From Teratosphaeria epicoccoides (lineage: Eukaryota; Ascomycota; Dothideomycetes; Mycosphaerellales; Teratosphaeriaceae), in the NCBI GenBank assembly GCA_021401465.1, contig JADDMT010000213.1, positions 1-35,183 on the forward strand: a stretch of 35,183 nucleotides of DNA, in the 5' to 3' direction. Both the position numbers and the translations under genes were made by a program. Below, one piece after another: positions 22,476 to 32,165 of the stretch. The notes beneath the pieces are model-generated. The model ran no database searches. It was not told the origin of the DNA and saw only the letters and a program-made list of their open reading frames with translations. Each line of letters begins with the position of its first letter. Position 1 is the first letter of the stretch.

Positions 22476-22755
22476 CAAGCTAAAAGTACCGCCGGCTAAT
22501 AGGGAAGCGCAATTTCAGGGGTAGCCGAATTTAGATGACACTCGCGCGTCGCAAGATACTATAAACATTGCGTCCTCTCCTTCTTCTGCATTAATAGACG
22601 CTATGTAGCTACATTAGATAGTAACTCGCAGTATGTGCATATTTACATGCTATAGATATTATCCTTTACTAACCTGCTACTAGACCTACACGACCGAGAA
22701 GGATATACCGCGCTCTGTTCTCTGCTAATCCTTTAAGTCGCGTCCTTCTTTAAAT

Positions 22756-24390
22756 ATGCCTTTAAAGAAAGACAGACAACAGAGGTCACGTTCCGCGTCA
22801 TCTAGCGGCAGTTCGAATTACAATCTAGCGAATGATTTAGAAGACCTGCTAAGTAACGATGGCGATAGTGTAGACGACAGCAACAAGGAGATAGCTAACT
22901 AGGAGCATAAGGATTTTATAGTGCCTAAAGCCTATATAAAGGCGACTAATGTAAGAAGCTACCTGCATATAGCGGCTATGCTAACATGCATACAGACGAC
23001 GACATACTAGTCACGAAGAGACTAGACGCATAAGCGGTCATCCTTACCGCTAAGGCGGAATCGGCTATACAAGAGGCTTCGGTCATTGTCTTGTGACGCG
23101 TGACAAGATAGTAGCAAACCTAAGAATGACAGGGTAAAGACATAGCAGCTAAGCATCTGTCGAGGCTATTATAATAGCCGACCTACTAATCACGGGAGCG
23201 ACGGCAACAGTTAAAACTACCGCAACAGCGAGTCTCGTAGCTACTAGGGCGATAGTAGTAGTTAAAGTTAGTCTGGGAGCTAGTCGAGTAGCTGTCAAGG
23301 CTATAATAGTAGCTAGACTACAAACTCTGACTAAGGATACGACTACTCTAGTAGTGAAGATATACGTAGTAGCCCTCCTATGCATAAAGACAAGTTAATC
23401 GAGCCTTTTCTCGTTAAAGTCTAAGAACTCTCGTAGATAGACGCTTCATGAGGGCGGAAGGGCATTTCTATGCTATACCCTATAGCTCCTACTTACTAGC
23501 CGAGTTATAAGCATATTGCAATTAACTAGTAGCTCGTGGCGCGTAATATGCTAGGGATGAAAGGTCGAGTTAGCTCGAGGCTAGACGACGTAGATTTAGA
23601 TACTATAAGTACCTGCGTAGGTCCTATGAGGAGGTGCTAATATTAGGGGCGTAGATAAGGCAGAGGTTACGTTAGTGTTATAACAACTGCACGAATAGAG
23701 TCAGAGAAGCTATACTCGCATAGTCTGGCAAGGTAGAGGATAAGCAGGGTTTAAAGGACTAGGCCGCAGACATGTTAATAGAAAGCAGATTCGAATGCGA
23801 GAACGAAGAAGAGGTAAGGAGAGAAGGCTTAGATGTCGTCGAAAGCGCTAACATGTCATAGGACTAGAGGTTTCTAAGCCCGCTCGTGATCTTTTATATG
23901 AAGAAGGCGTTCTTCTAGTTTAATTAGAAACTAGCATGGAATCCTTTAGAGTCACGCGAGGTAAACGCTTTCATGTTAAATAGCGTGTATGCTACTATTA
24001 CATACCTACTAGCCTAGATCAGAAATGGCCCTTCGGAGTTCAAGACAAAGGCTAGCAAGACGAGATAGGTTCCGGTTAGCAGTGTCGATATCGATGATAT
24101 CTTCGAGAGGAAGAAGAAGTATTAGGAAGAGCTCGATGCTAACAGACAGGAGGTCATCATAGCGACTATTACGGCACGTATATTAGGGGGGGAGGACAAA
24201 GGCAAGACAGCACTACTAGTGTAGGCGGCGCTAGCTATCAAGAAGGATCGCGGCATGACAGGCTTAGAGAGGGAATACGAGGACTTGCGGAGGCGAAAGG
24301 CGCTACGCGAGAATAGTATAGGGGAGACATCGTCGAGAGGGCCTGTGCTAACTTCTGCTAGGTCGTACGCAATTGTTAGGTTAGCGTAGT
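22756..24390 (+). pseudogene. Unrecognised gene with Ser/Gln/Gly/Tyr-rich low-complexity region, RIP-inactivated
   Basis: The ATG at 22756 starts MPLKKDRQQRSRSASSSGSS, an Arg/Ser-rich N-terminus, then acidic text (NDLEDLLSNDGDSVDD). From about 23190 to 23370 the frame is Ser/Gly/Tyr/Asn with many TAG/TAA at probable Gln codons (GYNSS, YDYSSSEDIRSSPP), a prion-like composition. After about 23600 the coding signal moves to another frame, possibly through an intron near 23605-23645 (GTACCT..GTGCTAAT..TTAG). It continues with YMKKAFF, SVDIDDIFERKKK and ATITARILGGEDKGKTALL, ending near 24390. The GGEDKGKT string matches a Walker A pattern on paper, but no other ATPase motif is seen. Function unknown. 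Confidence 0.5.
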
Positions 24391-25093
24391 GTCAGCCTGA
24401 CACGACGATCAAGCCAGGCCTTAATGTCATTAATAGTAGGCGTTCGCAAGCATGTAGCAGATGTTTAAGCGGACACTAACAGAGGGAGCAAGAGCTATAA
24501 TGGCGGAAGGGCAAATGTTAGTAACCATAGTAGTAAGGCAAGCGATTATGACGGTGACGACTAGCTAATGTAGGGACTAGAGGAGCCATTGTCGCGGGAC
24601 ACCCTGCATAATAGTGTCGTGATAACGAGGTTAGTTTCTCGTCTAACATCACGGCCATGATTACTAACATGTACTTGTCTAGTATGAAAGCTACTATAGT
24701 CGATAAGCCCCGACCTAGACACACGCAAGATGAAATGTTAGTAGCCTTGGCGCGTCGTGAGGGCCAGCTATCGCTAACGAGGCGGAAGTAGCGAGAGGCC
24801 TAAGCTACAGAGTAGGCGGTTAATCGTGACTAGTGTAGACAAGCGGTATAGGCGAGGGGACTCATGTATCGACTAAACTATGCTAATAACAGATAAACGC
24901 TAGCGCGGCTCTAGCGAGAGGCGAAACGCAAAGACTTACTAACACACAGTAAGTACGATTATTAACTCTATGCATTAGCGTAGTTAATGACGATAGCTAT
25001 AGGACACGAAGCTCGACTGCGAAGGACAAAGACTAAGGCGATAGTAGGAGCCAAGCTTTGCTAGAGGCAGAGGCAAAAAATGCTAGGTAAGTG
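24391..25093. other. Degraded segment of region C without assignable gene
   Basis: Purine-rich sequence on + with short coding-like runs interrupted by TAG. It may be the 3' end of the preceding gene. No domain was read on either strand. Confidence 0.4.
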
Positions 25094-25113
25094 TGCTAGT
25101 AGTATACTAGCGT
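25094..25113 (+). repeat. 20-bp motif copy 5
   Basis: TGCTAGTAGTATACTAGCGT. It is flanked on the left by GGTAAGTG. The inverted copy at 25848 is flanked on the right by GTAAGTTAC, so TAAGT could be a shared target duplication. Confidence 0.7.
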
Positions 25114-25135
25114 TATGCTACTAACATACCGCTAG
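25107..25135. repeat. 29-bp palindromic element, copy 2
   Basis: CTAGCGTTAT and ATACCGCTAG-like arms around CTACTAAC, the same length as the copy at 22447. It overlaps the end of 20-bp motif copy 5. Confidence 0.6.
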
Positions 25136-25256
25136 TACTTCGATATTAATAGGAGGTACTAGCGGTAGTTTAGTAGCTACGTAGTATACATTAGCTAACG
25201 ATTATGATGTAGCATAGCATACGCTCTGCTCGATTAGTATAATCTTATAAGCAACT

Positions 25257-25480
25257 AGTCGAACGTTGTAGAGAAGGTAGAGGATACACTCGACGACTCT
25301 GAGTTAAGGGATAGTCAGTTGTAGTAGCACACTACATTTACGGACTTGACCTTGTCAGAGCAGATTAAGGGCTATAGCGACAAGGTCTTTAATGATGCGA
25401 CCTTTAAGAAGCTACAGGAGGGGCGAAATAGTGGCGCTTTAGGAAAGTTAGTAGTAGTGAAGGTAAGCTAGTAGAACGGA
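25257..25480 (+). pseudogene. Unrecognised exon fragment
   Basis: A + frame reads VEDTLDDSELRDSQL, two TAG codons, then TFTDLTLSEQIKGYSDKVF and FKKLQEGRNSGALGKLVVVK, followed by GTAAGC, a possible donor site. It lies between motif copies 5 and 6. No domain recognised. Confidence 0.45.
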
Positions 25481-25799
25481 ATAGAGGATAAGGGCAAGTA
25501 GAAGATTCATGTGTAAGGGCCGATACAGGATGTATGGATAGTGTGTAGTAGCTGTGCATTTGTTACTAGCTATACTGATTAAGGTCTTCAGGCGTGAGGC
25601 GCAAGTCAGATATAGTAGCTTGCTTGAATTTAAGAGGCGTCGTAAGAGCTACGTTTAAGCTGTATATGTGTTAAGTGTTAGCAAATCTGCTTAATTTGCG
25701 TTGTACGTCAGGTCTAGTGTAAATAGTAAAAGAGCATAGTGCGACAACAACGAGATGTATAGTATTAACTAAAATCATGACTTTAACATCTATTACATG

Positions 25800-26055
25800 C
25801 AAATTGTTTTGATTCGAGTAGCTTGGCTTGCGTGCCTGAGCTACTTGCCGCTAGTATACTACTAGCAGTAAGTTACTTACTAGTAGCACTCTTACACTAT
25901 GAGCTACTCGCGTCTACGACACGAGTAGCTTAGGAGGGGCTGAGTTTCTCGGGGGTATATACGAGCAGGCTAAGTCAGACGAGTAGGTAAGTAAGCTAAG
26001 TAACACAAGTTACTCGGTCTACTTAGGGCCTTAGTTTTCAAGACGTAGTACACTA
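25800..26055. repeat. Right subterminal region of C with CGAGTAG repeats
   Basis: Exact CGAGTAG at 25815, 25922 and 25980 and CTACTCG at 25904, mirroring the heptamer cluster at the left end. The stretch is non-coding. Confidence 0.6.
25848..25867 (-). repeat. 20-bp motif copy 6 (inverted, right end of region C)
   Basis: CCGCTAGTATACTACTAGCA, an exact reverse complement of the common form. It sits within the right subterminal repeats. Confidence 0.75.
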
Positions 26056-26169
26056 GTGCTGTTTAGCATGACAGCTACGAGGCTTTCTAGGCAGCAAATG
26101 ATAGTTTGATCTAGAGATTACGACTAGCTAGCCTTATGTTTAGTATAGAACTAAGGCGTTAGGGCTAGA

Positions 26170-26589
26170 TGTCATAAGGGTAGATGCTAATAGCAGGAAG
26201 GGGATTAGGTATTAGATTTAAAGAGTAGTAAAGAATATCGACAATAGTAATTAACCTTGTAACTAACTGTACCTAGTAAGGTAACTAGGAGAGATTAAGC
26301 ACAAAGCTCCTAACTGCCTAGCCTAAGGCTTTACCTATATACAAGAAAGATCTTAGCAGCTCTGTTAGATCTGTTAACAGACCTGTTAGACCTATGTCTA
26401 TAGATCTGTAGACTAACCCTATAGATCTAGGTGTCTGTCCTTACGTGACAGATCCTTTCTCCTATGTAGGCCTAGGGATCTGTAGACTAACCCCATAGAT
26501 CTAGGTATCTATCCTTATGTAATAGATCCTTCTCCTATGCATGTGTTATGACTTATGCTATAGTGTTCTAATCTATGACTCTTGTGACA
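26170..26589 (-). repeat. 3' LTR of a second element B copy (420 bp)
   Basis: It starts TGTCATAAGGGTAG and ends CTTGTGACA on +. It aligns along its length with 10504-10974 but has one fewer internal repeat unit. Element orientation (minus) follows from the integrase at 26600-28402 and the polypurine tract at its upper edge. Confidence 0.88.
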
Positions 26590-26604
26590 CTATCTCTCTC
26601 TTAG
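26590..26604 (-). other. Polypurine tract of element B
   Basis: Read on minus: CTAAGAGAGAGATAG directly before the LTR start TGTCACAAGAG. This is the expected position for a 3' LTR priming site and confirms the minus orientation. Confidence 0.75.
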
Positions 26605-28402
26605 CCTAGCTTGTCCCTAAGCTATCTTATTAGTGCGGGGTTTCTCTTGCTATTCTCCTTGCGTAGTAATGTCTTCTCTTTCTACATTACTACCTTGTGT
26701 CATTCTTGACACTAACGCCCCTTTAACGTAGAAACGTAAACGCCGTGTAAATTAAATCTATTATTAGGGCAAGGAAAGCATAAAGTCTTGTACTTAGTAC
26801 TAAGAGCTAAAGCTTGTTTGTCAAGTGCACATTTCCTTAGGAAAATGTTTGCACTGTCATTTTAGTAACTGTTAGAGTTACAACGTAAAGGTAACAGAGG
26901 TTAAATAGAAAAGATTAGGTAATTAGCGGCTATCTAGCGAGTGTCGACAATCCTCTCGATAGTATACTCTAGTTCTTCGACCTTAGGGTCAAGTAGTAAA
27001 GGTTCTGTTTACAGTGTAGTGTCTAGCGCTACTAGTTCTAGCAGAGAGATATAGAACACAGGGTGTATTCTCATCTGCTTAGGTAGCTATAATTTAAAAT
27101 TGACTAGTCCTTTCCTAGCCTTAATCTAGAATAGTCCTAGTTTTACAGCGTCTAGTTTTTTACTTGGCTTGTCTGATTTGATGTTATGGCGGAGGAGATA
27201 CACCTTGTCCCTCTCCTTAAGAATTAGTCCCTTAATTCTTTTACGATTCGCGTACTATATCATGTTCTGTTAATAGAACTACAGGTCGAGTTATACTTCG
27301 GTTTGCAATTAGCAGAGGTATTCTACCTACCTAAGTACTACTAGGTTTAGATTACTAGTTAAGACATCTAGAACGTCTTCTATAGCTGACCTATACACTA
27401 TCTGAAATGGCGAGAGTCCTGTTAACTCTGCTAGCGTACTATTATATGCAAGTTATGCTATTAGTAATAACTCTACCTAGTTGTTCTGATCCCTATTAAC
27501 ATAGGATTAGAGGTACTATTCTAGCGTCTGATTTAGACGTTCTGTCTGCCTATCTGTCTAAGGGTAGAAAGAAGTATAAAGTCAATGCTTAACCTAGAAT
27601 TATCTCATTAGGGCCTTCTAAAAGTTAGAGGTAAACACGGATCCTTAGTCCGTTACTAGGTCTTGTAGCATGCCATGTAATGCTACTACCTACTTAATGA
27701 AGACATGTGTAATATCTTTAGTCTTAAAGTCTTTATAGTATAGAATCAACTTTCTGAACTTAGTGAATTAGTTGACTACTACTATGATTCTATCGAAGAA
27801 CTTTTTCGTAGCGGGTTCTCTAGACTAGGGTAGTTTGACAATAAAGTCTATAGCGAGCGATTCCTATGGCCGTTAGGGTACCTTTAGTAGTCGTAGTAGC
27901 CTATATGGTTTATGACAGTCATGCTTACTCTATTAGCAAGTTACACATTAACAGACATAGTCCTTGATTACTTTACCTATCCTAAGGAAGTAATATTCTT
28001 ACTAGAGAATTTGCTTCATTTTAGGCACTCCTAGGTGTCCTGCCTAAGGAACGTCATGTTAGAGGCATAGTAGCTCTAAGCATAAGGATATTAGCATATA
28101 TACTAATCCTTAGAAGAGAAGTATTCTGTCTTTGTCTTCCTAGTTTTCTTGTCTATTAATGTCGTTACGGATAGCGATAGCAGTTAGATCATAGGTAAAT
28201 GCATTCTTTAGGTCGTCCTAGAAACTACTAGTCTATGCGATAGCTATAGCCGCAAGTCAGTTAACTCTAAGTGTGCTATTGCTATTTTCCTAGAGAATAG
28301 CATGTTTCTCCCTTTCTACGCCCTTTATGTAGTTAGTTTGATAACTAAGTACATTAGCGCGTGTATTATCAGATCCCTTGTAATAGACAATCTTGTAGTT
28401 AA
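26605..28402 (-). pseudogene. Integrase and C-terminal pol remnant, second element B copy
   Basis: The part at 27548-28402 is collinear with 5920-6790 (integrase zinc region and DDE core with TDRGSVFTS). Below 27548 it supplies the part that element A disrupted in copy 1: LSPFQIVYRSAIEDVLDV, ANRKRIKGLILKERDKVYLL and HPVFYISLLE, then EELEYTIERIVDTRQL, which resembles the start of a chromodomain. Homology to copy 1 stops at about 28402, so the copy is 5'-truncated. TAG stops are frequent. The match shows both copies descend from one family, a precondition for RIP. Confidence 0.85.
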
Positions 28403-28544
28403 TAATATAGTATGCGACTAGTAATTAATACGTAGGTATGTAGCAGTATATAGAGCCTCTAGTCCTAATAATAGGGTAAGGTCTAAAAACTAATTACTAC
28501 CCTTCTTTAATTCTTCCGCGAAGCACATGAGATGCGCCTACATG
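28403..28544. other. Unassigned RIP-mutated segment
   Basis: It lies between the 5' break of the B integrase copy and the inverted B LTR. I can match it to neither element. Confidence 0.4.
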
Positions 28545-28874
28545 TGTCACATATAGCTTGGCTCCTTAGCATAACCGAATAAGCCTATAGCTTGGCTATC
28601 TAGTATTAGACACCTAGATCTGTAGGGTTAGTCTACAGATCTACAGACATAGGTCTAACGGGTCTGTTAACAGATCTAACAGAGCTGCTAAGATCTTTCT
28701 TGTATATAGGGATAGCCTTAGGCTAGGCAGTTAGGAGCTTTGTGCTTAATCTCTCCTAGTTACCTTACTAGGTACAGTTAGTTACAAGGTTAATTACTAT
28801 TATCGATATTCTTTACTACTCTGTAAGTCTAACAGCTGATCCCCTTCCTGCTATTAGCACCTACCCTTATGACA
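28545..28874 (+). repeat. Inverted element B LTR (solo or truncated)
   Basis: 28608-28874 is the reverse complement of the U5-side half of the B LTR and ends CCCTTATGACA. The 5' part starts TGTCACATATAG, agreeing with other copies only at the first bases, so this is a variant or truncated LTR. It interrupts the gag of an A copy at 28875. No matching target duplication is visible. Confidence 0.7.
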
Positions 28875-29535
28875 ACTAAAGGCGACCTGTTTGCCCTCTA
28901 TAGAATATCCGTGTAGGTTAAGCACAAAAACTACCTTACATGCCTACAAGAAAGTTCGAGCCTCCTTTAAGGTGTCTCCCTTAAACAGCTTCAGGTTATG
29001 TGCGTTATAACTGCCTCCTAGTTAGCCTACTATAGCCCTAAATTTAGGCACTAGATTTGCAGGCATACGCAGAGAGTCTGCGCCTACTAGTACATTGTCT
29101 TCGTAGGTCCCTAGCGTAAAATCTTGCTAGATTTTATCATCCGCTAGTTTATTAGTACTACTTATAGTAACGTCTTTACTGTCCTCGCTGTTTTCGCTAC
29201 TAGAAGGGGTATAGCTCTAGCTCTAGTTTGCAAGGCAGCTTGCGACCTAATTGACAATTATGGCTATAAGAGCTAGGTTAATAGTTAGGGTTAGCTATAG
29301 TCCCTATACAGGGGATCTATTACCTTGTCTGCTACGTAATTAGCCTCTAGTAGAACTGTCGTTTAATGTAGTGTCGCTTGTAGGGGGTACTCCTACAGGC
29401 TAGTTACTTAGGCTAGCTTCGCTATTATAGTCGCTTAGGATAGCGCTTACTACGCGTTAGTTACAAGTTTATAGTACTCTAGACATATCGTAGTATTCTC
29501 TACTAGACTACAAAGCAGGGGGGAGAAAGCAGAAC
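28875..29535 (-). pseudogene. 5' internal region and gag N-terminus of an inverted element A copy
   Basis: It lies directly inside the LTR at 29536-29926, reading minus. The best coding part is at 28990-28880: NLKLFKGDTLKEARTFL, then ACKVVFVLNLHGYSIEGKQV, a Ty3/gypsy capsid N-terminal pattern (the KLFKGD entry and LN helix). The upstream part is acidic (SSENSEDSKDVT-like) with stops. Gag of element A is otherwise missing from the window. It is cut by the B LTR at 28874. Confidence 0.65.
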
Positions 29536-29926
29536 TAATATAGATGTATATGCTATATAATATGAAAATATCTCGTAGTATGACAGAGTAATCTGACCTT
29601 TTAGTAGGTAAAAGACAGCGCTACTTTCTGCTTATTATAGAGATAGCGCTAGAGGTACTTATAACCCCTAACGCCCCTTAATTAGGGAAAGCATATCTAA
29701 GACTAACCCTACAGGGGTACTATAGGGTCAGGAAGCCCCTATAGGGGTACTATAGGGTTAGCGACATAGGGGCATCCCTACGTCAAGCACTAATCCTACT
29801 TAGACGACATATAAGCTAACATATGTATAAAGGACTCCCTTGCTATATGTAGTAGGGTTACTACATACTAAGGGTAGGCATTAAAACCTATGTAGCTCTA
29901 ATAGCCCCCTAGTATTAACTATATCA
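29536..29926 (-). repeat. Element A LTR, inverted (391 bp, 5' LTR of the truncated copy)
   Basis: The reverse complement starts TGATATAGTTAATACTAGGG and ends CATCTATATTA (CA of the terminus changed to TA). It carries an extra GTACCCCTATAGGGG duplication shared with 30188-30574 but absent from 5560 and 34830. It abuts element A internal sequence at 29927. Confidence 0.85.
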
Positions 29927-30187
29927 AGTTTCCTAATATCTTGATCTGCATGTAAAGCAAGGGTGTTATGAAGCTGCCTAATATGTAACAGATTTAAAAA
30001 TCTGCCTACATTAGTAACCCCTACCCTATACTTGCTACAAAGGCGTCAAGTGTATACATAACACATGTTATATAGGCTATCTACCTGTTTACTCTTACAT
30101 AGTGTAGGCATGCTATATCCTGTACCCTATACGTTCTACATGTATTACTTAGTAAGGCTAGGGACATCCTTATAGGAGGAGGGGTAG
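29927..30187 (+). mobile_element. 3' internal tail of an older element A copy, with polypurine tract
   Basis: It matches 5301-5559 base for base apart from transitions, beginning TTTCCTAATATCTTGATCTG and ending in the purine tract AGGAGGAGGGG. Everything further 5' has been replaced by the inverted LTR. Confidence 0.85.
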
Positions 30188-30574
30188 TAATACAGTTAAT
30201 ACTAGGGGGCTATTAGAGCTACATAGGTTCTAATGCCTATCCTTAGTATGTAATGACCCTGCTACATGTAGTAAGGGGGTCTCTTATATATACGTTAGCT
30301 TATATGTCATCTAAGTAGTATTAATGCCTAATGTAGGATACTACTACGCTACTAACCTTATAGTACCCCTGTAGGGGCTTCTTGACCCTATAGTACCCCT
30401 ACAGGGTTAGGCTCAGACATGCTTTCCCTAATTAAGGGGCGTTAGGGGTTATAAGCACCTCTAGTACTACCTCTATAATAAGCAGAAAGTAGTATTGTCT
30501 TGTACCTACTAAAAGGTTATACTCTGTTACACTACAAGATATTTTTATATTATATAGCATATACATCTATATTA
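30188..30574 (+). repeat. 3' LTR of the older element A copy (387 bp)
   Basis: It starts TAATACAGTTAATACTAGGG and ends CTATATTA, so both terminal dinucleotides carry RIP-type changes. It is much more mutated than the 5560 and 34830 copies and has the internal duplication of the older subfamily. Confidence 0.88.
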
Positions 30575-30589
30575 GGGGTATTATAAAGG

Positions 30590-31280
30590 GCGCGCCCTTA
30601 GAAGCATAGTACTAGCTAGGCCTATACAGGCTTAGTACATACAAGCTACTAATATATTTTAGCTAGCCTCTATTAAGTAGCTTTCTTCTTCCTTTATAGA
30701 ATGTATTAAATACTAAGACAAGCCCCCTATGTACACATGGCTCTCTTGTAACAACTTGTCTAAAAAGATGTATTTTAACTAATCCTAAGCAGATAATTAC
30801 ACATGCTTTTTAGTAAAGGCTAACCTAAGTGTAGCTACTTCCTTTGTTAATTTTAGATGCTTCTAGGCCTTCTAATTTGATATGCTATAGCCTTTTCATA
30901 CGTAGTATAAGGTGTTATTACTTAGCTTAATTCCTGTCTCTTTCTTTAATATAGCATATGTCATTTTTAGGTTCTTTCTAACTAACTTAAGGATCTTCCT
31001 TTTATTGTGTTATGTCTATTTTTTAGGCCTACTAGAGTATAGTTTAGACTTGTAATTATCTTATAAAGCTACCCTCTACATAATGCTAGAAATTATAGAA
31101 GGAGGGGTTTTAAAATAGCTTGTAGTTTCTGCCTAAGTAGCTCTAAACATAATAGTAGTACATATTTCTACATATTATGTTAGATTTAGCTCCTTCTAAC
31201 AAATTGAATCTAGGTTTAATAGTATTAGGGAGATACAATTTAGCATTATAGTAGGTATTAAAAGACAGCAGGTTTAAAAT
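30590..31280 (-). pseudogene. Tc1/mariner-type transposase relic
   Basis: Minus-strand frame near 30995-30680 reads KRKILKLVRKN, MTYAILKKETGIKLSNNTLY, then KLTKEVATLRLAFTKKHV and LKYIFLDKLLQESHV. This follows the Tc1-like helix-turn-helix (TYAELxxETG), the RLxWAKxH linker and the start of the catalytic domain (WSDEx, here FLDK). Both likely Trp codons before the linker have become TAG. The remaining catalytic residues are not legible. It is very AT-rich and heavily mutated. Element A inserted next to it at 30574. Confidence 0.65.
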
Positions 31281-31479
31281 GTATGTTACTTGTGTTTTCT
31301 ACTAGTATGCCTTATAACTAAGACTTTTGCAGAGTAACTATAAGAATATCTAGGCTCCTAACTCTAAAATACAGCTCCTATTTATAATATGCATATATTA
31401 GGTTATAATAGTTGTTATGTCATTAAACCTAGTAATACTGTGCTATTAAAGCCAAAGTTATGTGTAGGAATTTTGAAGA

Positions 31480-32165
31480 TCTTCGGAGCGGATTAACCAC
31501 CCCCGACGGGATGTTAGCCCTCCTTGAGTGTTACGACGCTCTCCTAGACGAGGTTGATTCGCAAGCAGCGGGGCACCGCACCACTTGACAGGGCGGTCAA
31601 CGCAATGCTACGGGCGATGCACGTGGTGTGTTTAGAGCATCACTTTCCGCCCTGATCTCGTGAGCTGGTGAATGCTCACCACGTCAACTACTGTCGAGCG
31701 AGGCAGTAAGTACAAGACCGGAGCATTAGACACCACAGCAAGCCGCGGCACGTTCGTATCTGAAAACGCGAACACGGTGCCAAGTTGTGTACTCGAATTC
31801 GCACAGCACCGACACGCCAAATGCCACGGACAATAATACATGTGTCAAGGACTTTCTCGGAACCTGCCAGCAGCAGCCCAAAATAATAGAACGAGAGTTT
31901 CGGTCCTGCGGGACGCCCAACATGCATCACCCTGCACACCCTGGGCCCTGGCATTGCGGCAGGAGACGCAACCAGTCCGCGTTCAAAGCTCCTCCCAAAC
32001 TCTCCTTTAACCGTCCGGACAGCATTTACGCTGCCATGGGTATGCCATAGCTATCCCAGGATACAAGTCTACATACTGGATATTGCGTCCTGTGATTCCC
32101 CGGTCTCGCTGACATGCGACCTCAGCCTTTTTGCCGGTGCGATGCAGGAACCGCTTTTTCCTACC
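31480..32165. promoter_or_regulatory. Upstream region of the GPCR gene, normal composition
   Basis: Composition switches abruptly from AT-rich, CA/TG-poor DNA to balanced sequence near 31475. No convincing gene is present: overlapping open frames on both strands (for example 31787-32050 +) lack domains and look like chance frames in unmutated DNA. It probably contains the promoter and 5' leader of the GPCR gene. Confidence 0.5.

Larger units (their letters stand above)
12405..26055. mobile_element. Region C: large RIP-degraded Plavaka/CACTA-like element or composite with several genes
   Basis: The region contains one Plavaka-type transposase and several other dead genes. Both ends are rich in CTACTCG/CGAGTAG heptamers: 12442, 12462, 12501 and 12532 on the left; 25815, 25904, 25922 and 25980 on the right. 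Sequence at about 12310-12420 resembles the reverse complement of about 25990-26060 (GAAAAC, CCCTAA and TAGACCGAGTA blocks). A 20-bp motif lies near each end in opposite orientation. The exact termini and target duplication are not resolved, and it may be more than one element. Confidence 0.5.

Noticed and set aside
23149..23385. 78-residue minus-strand frame with membrane-like composition
   Set aside because: Its Val/Ala/Thr-rich content is the reverse complement of the Ser/Gly/Tyr-rich + strand frame, so it is a shadow.
24150..24230. Walker A match GGEDKGKT as evidence for an ATPase
   Set aside because: No Walker B or other nucleotide-binding motif follows, and the match can arise by chance in a Gly/Lys-rich stretch.
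24440..24500. CSRC..GH as a CCHC zinc knuckle
   Set aside because: Spacing is wrong (three residues between the second Cys and His) and no fourth ligand follows.
31787..32050. 87-residue + open frame upstream of the GPCR
   Set aside because: No domain, no splice link to the receptor, and overlapping frames of similar length on the other strand. Probably chance.
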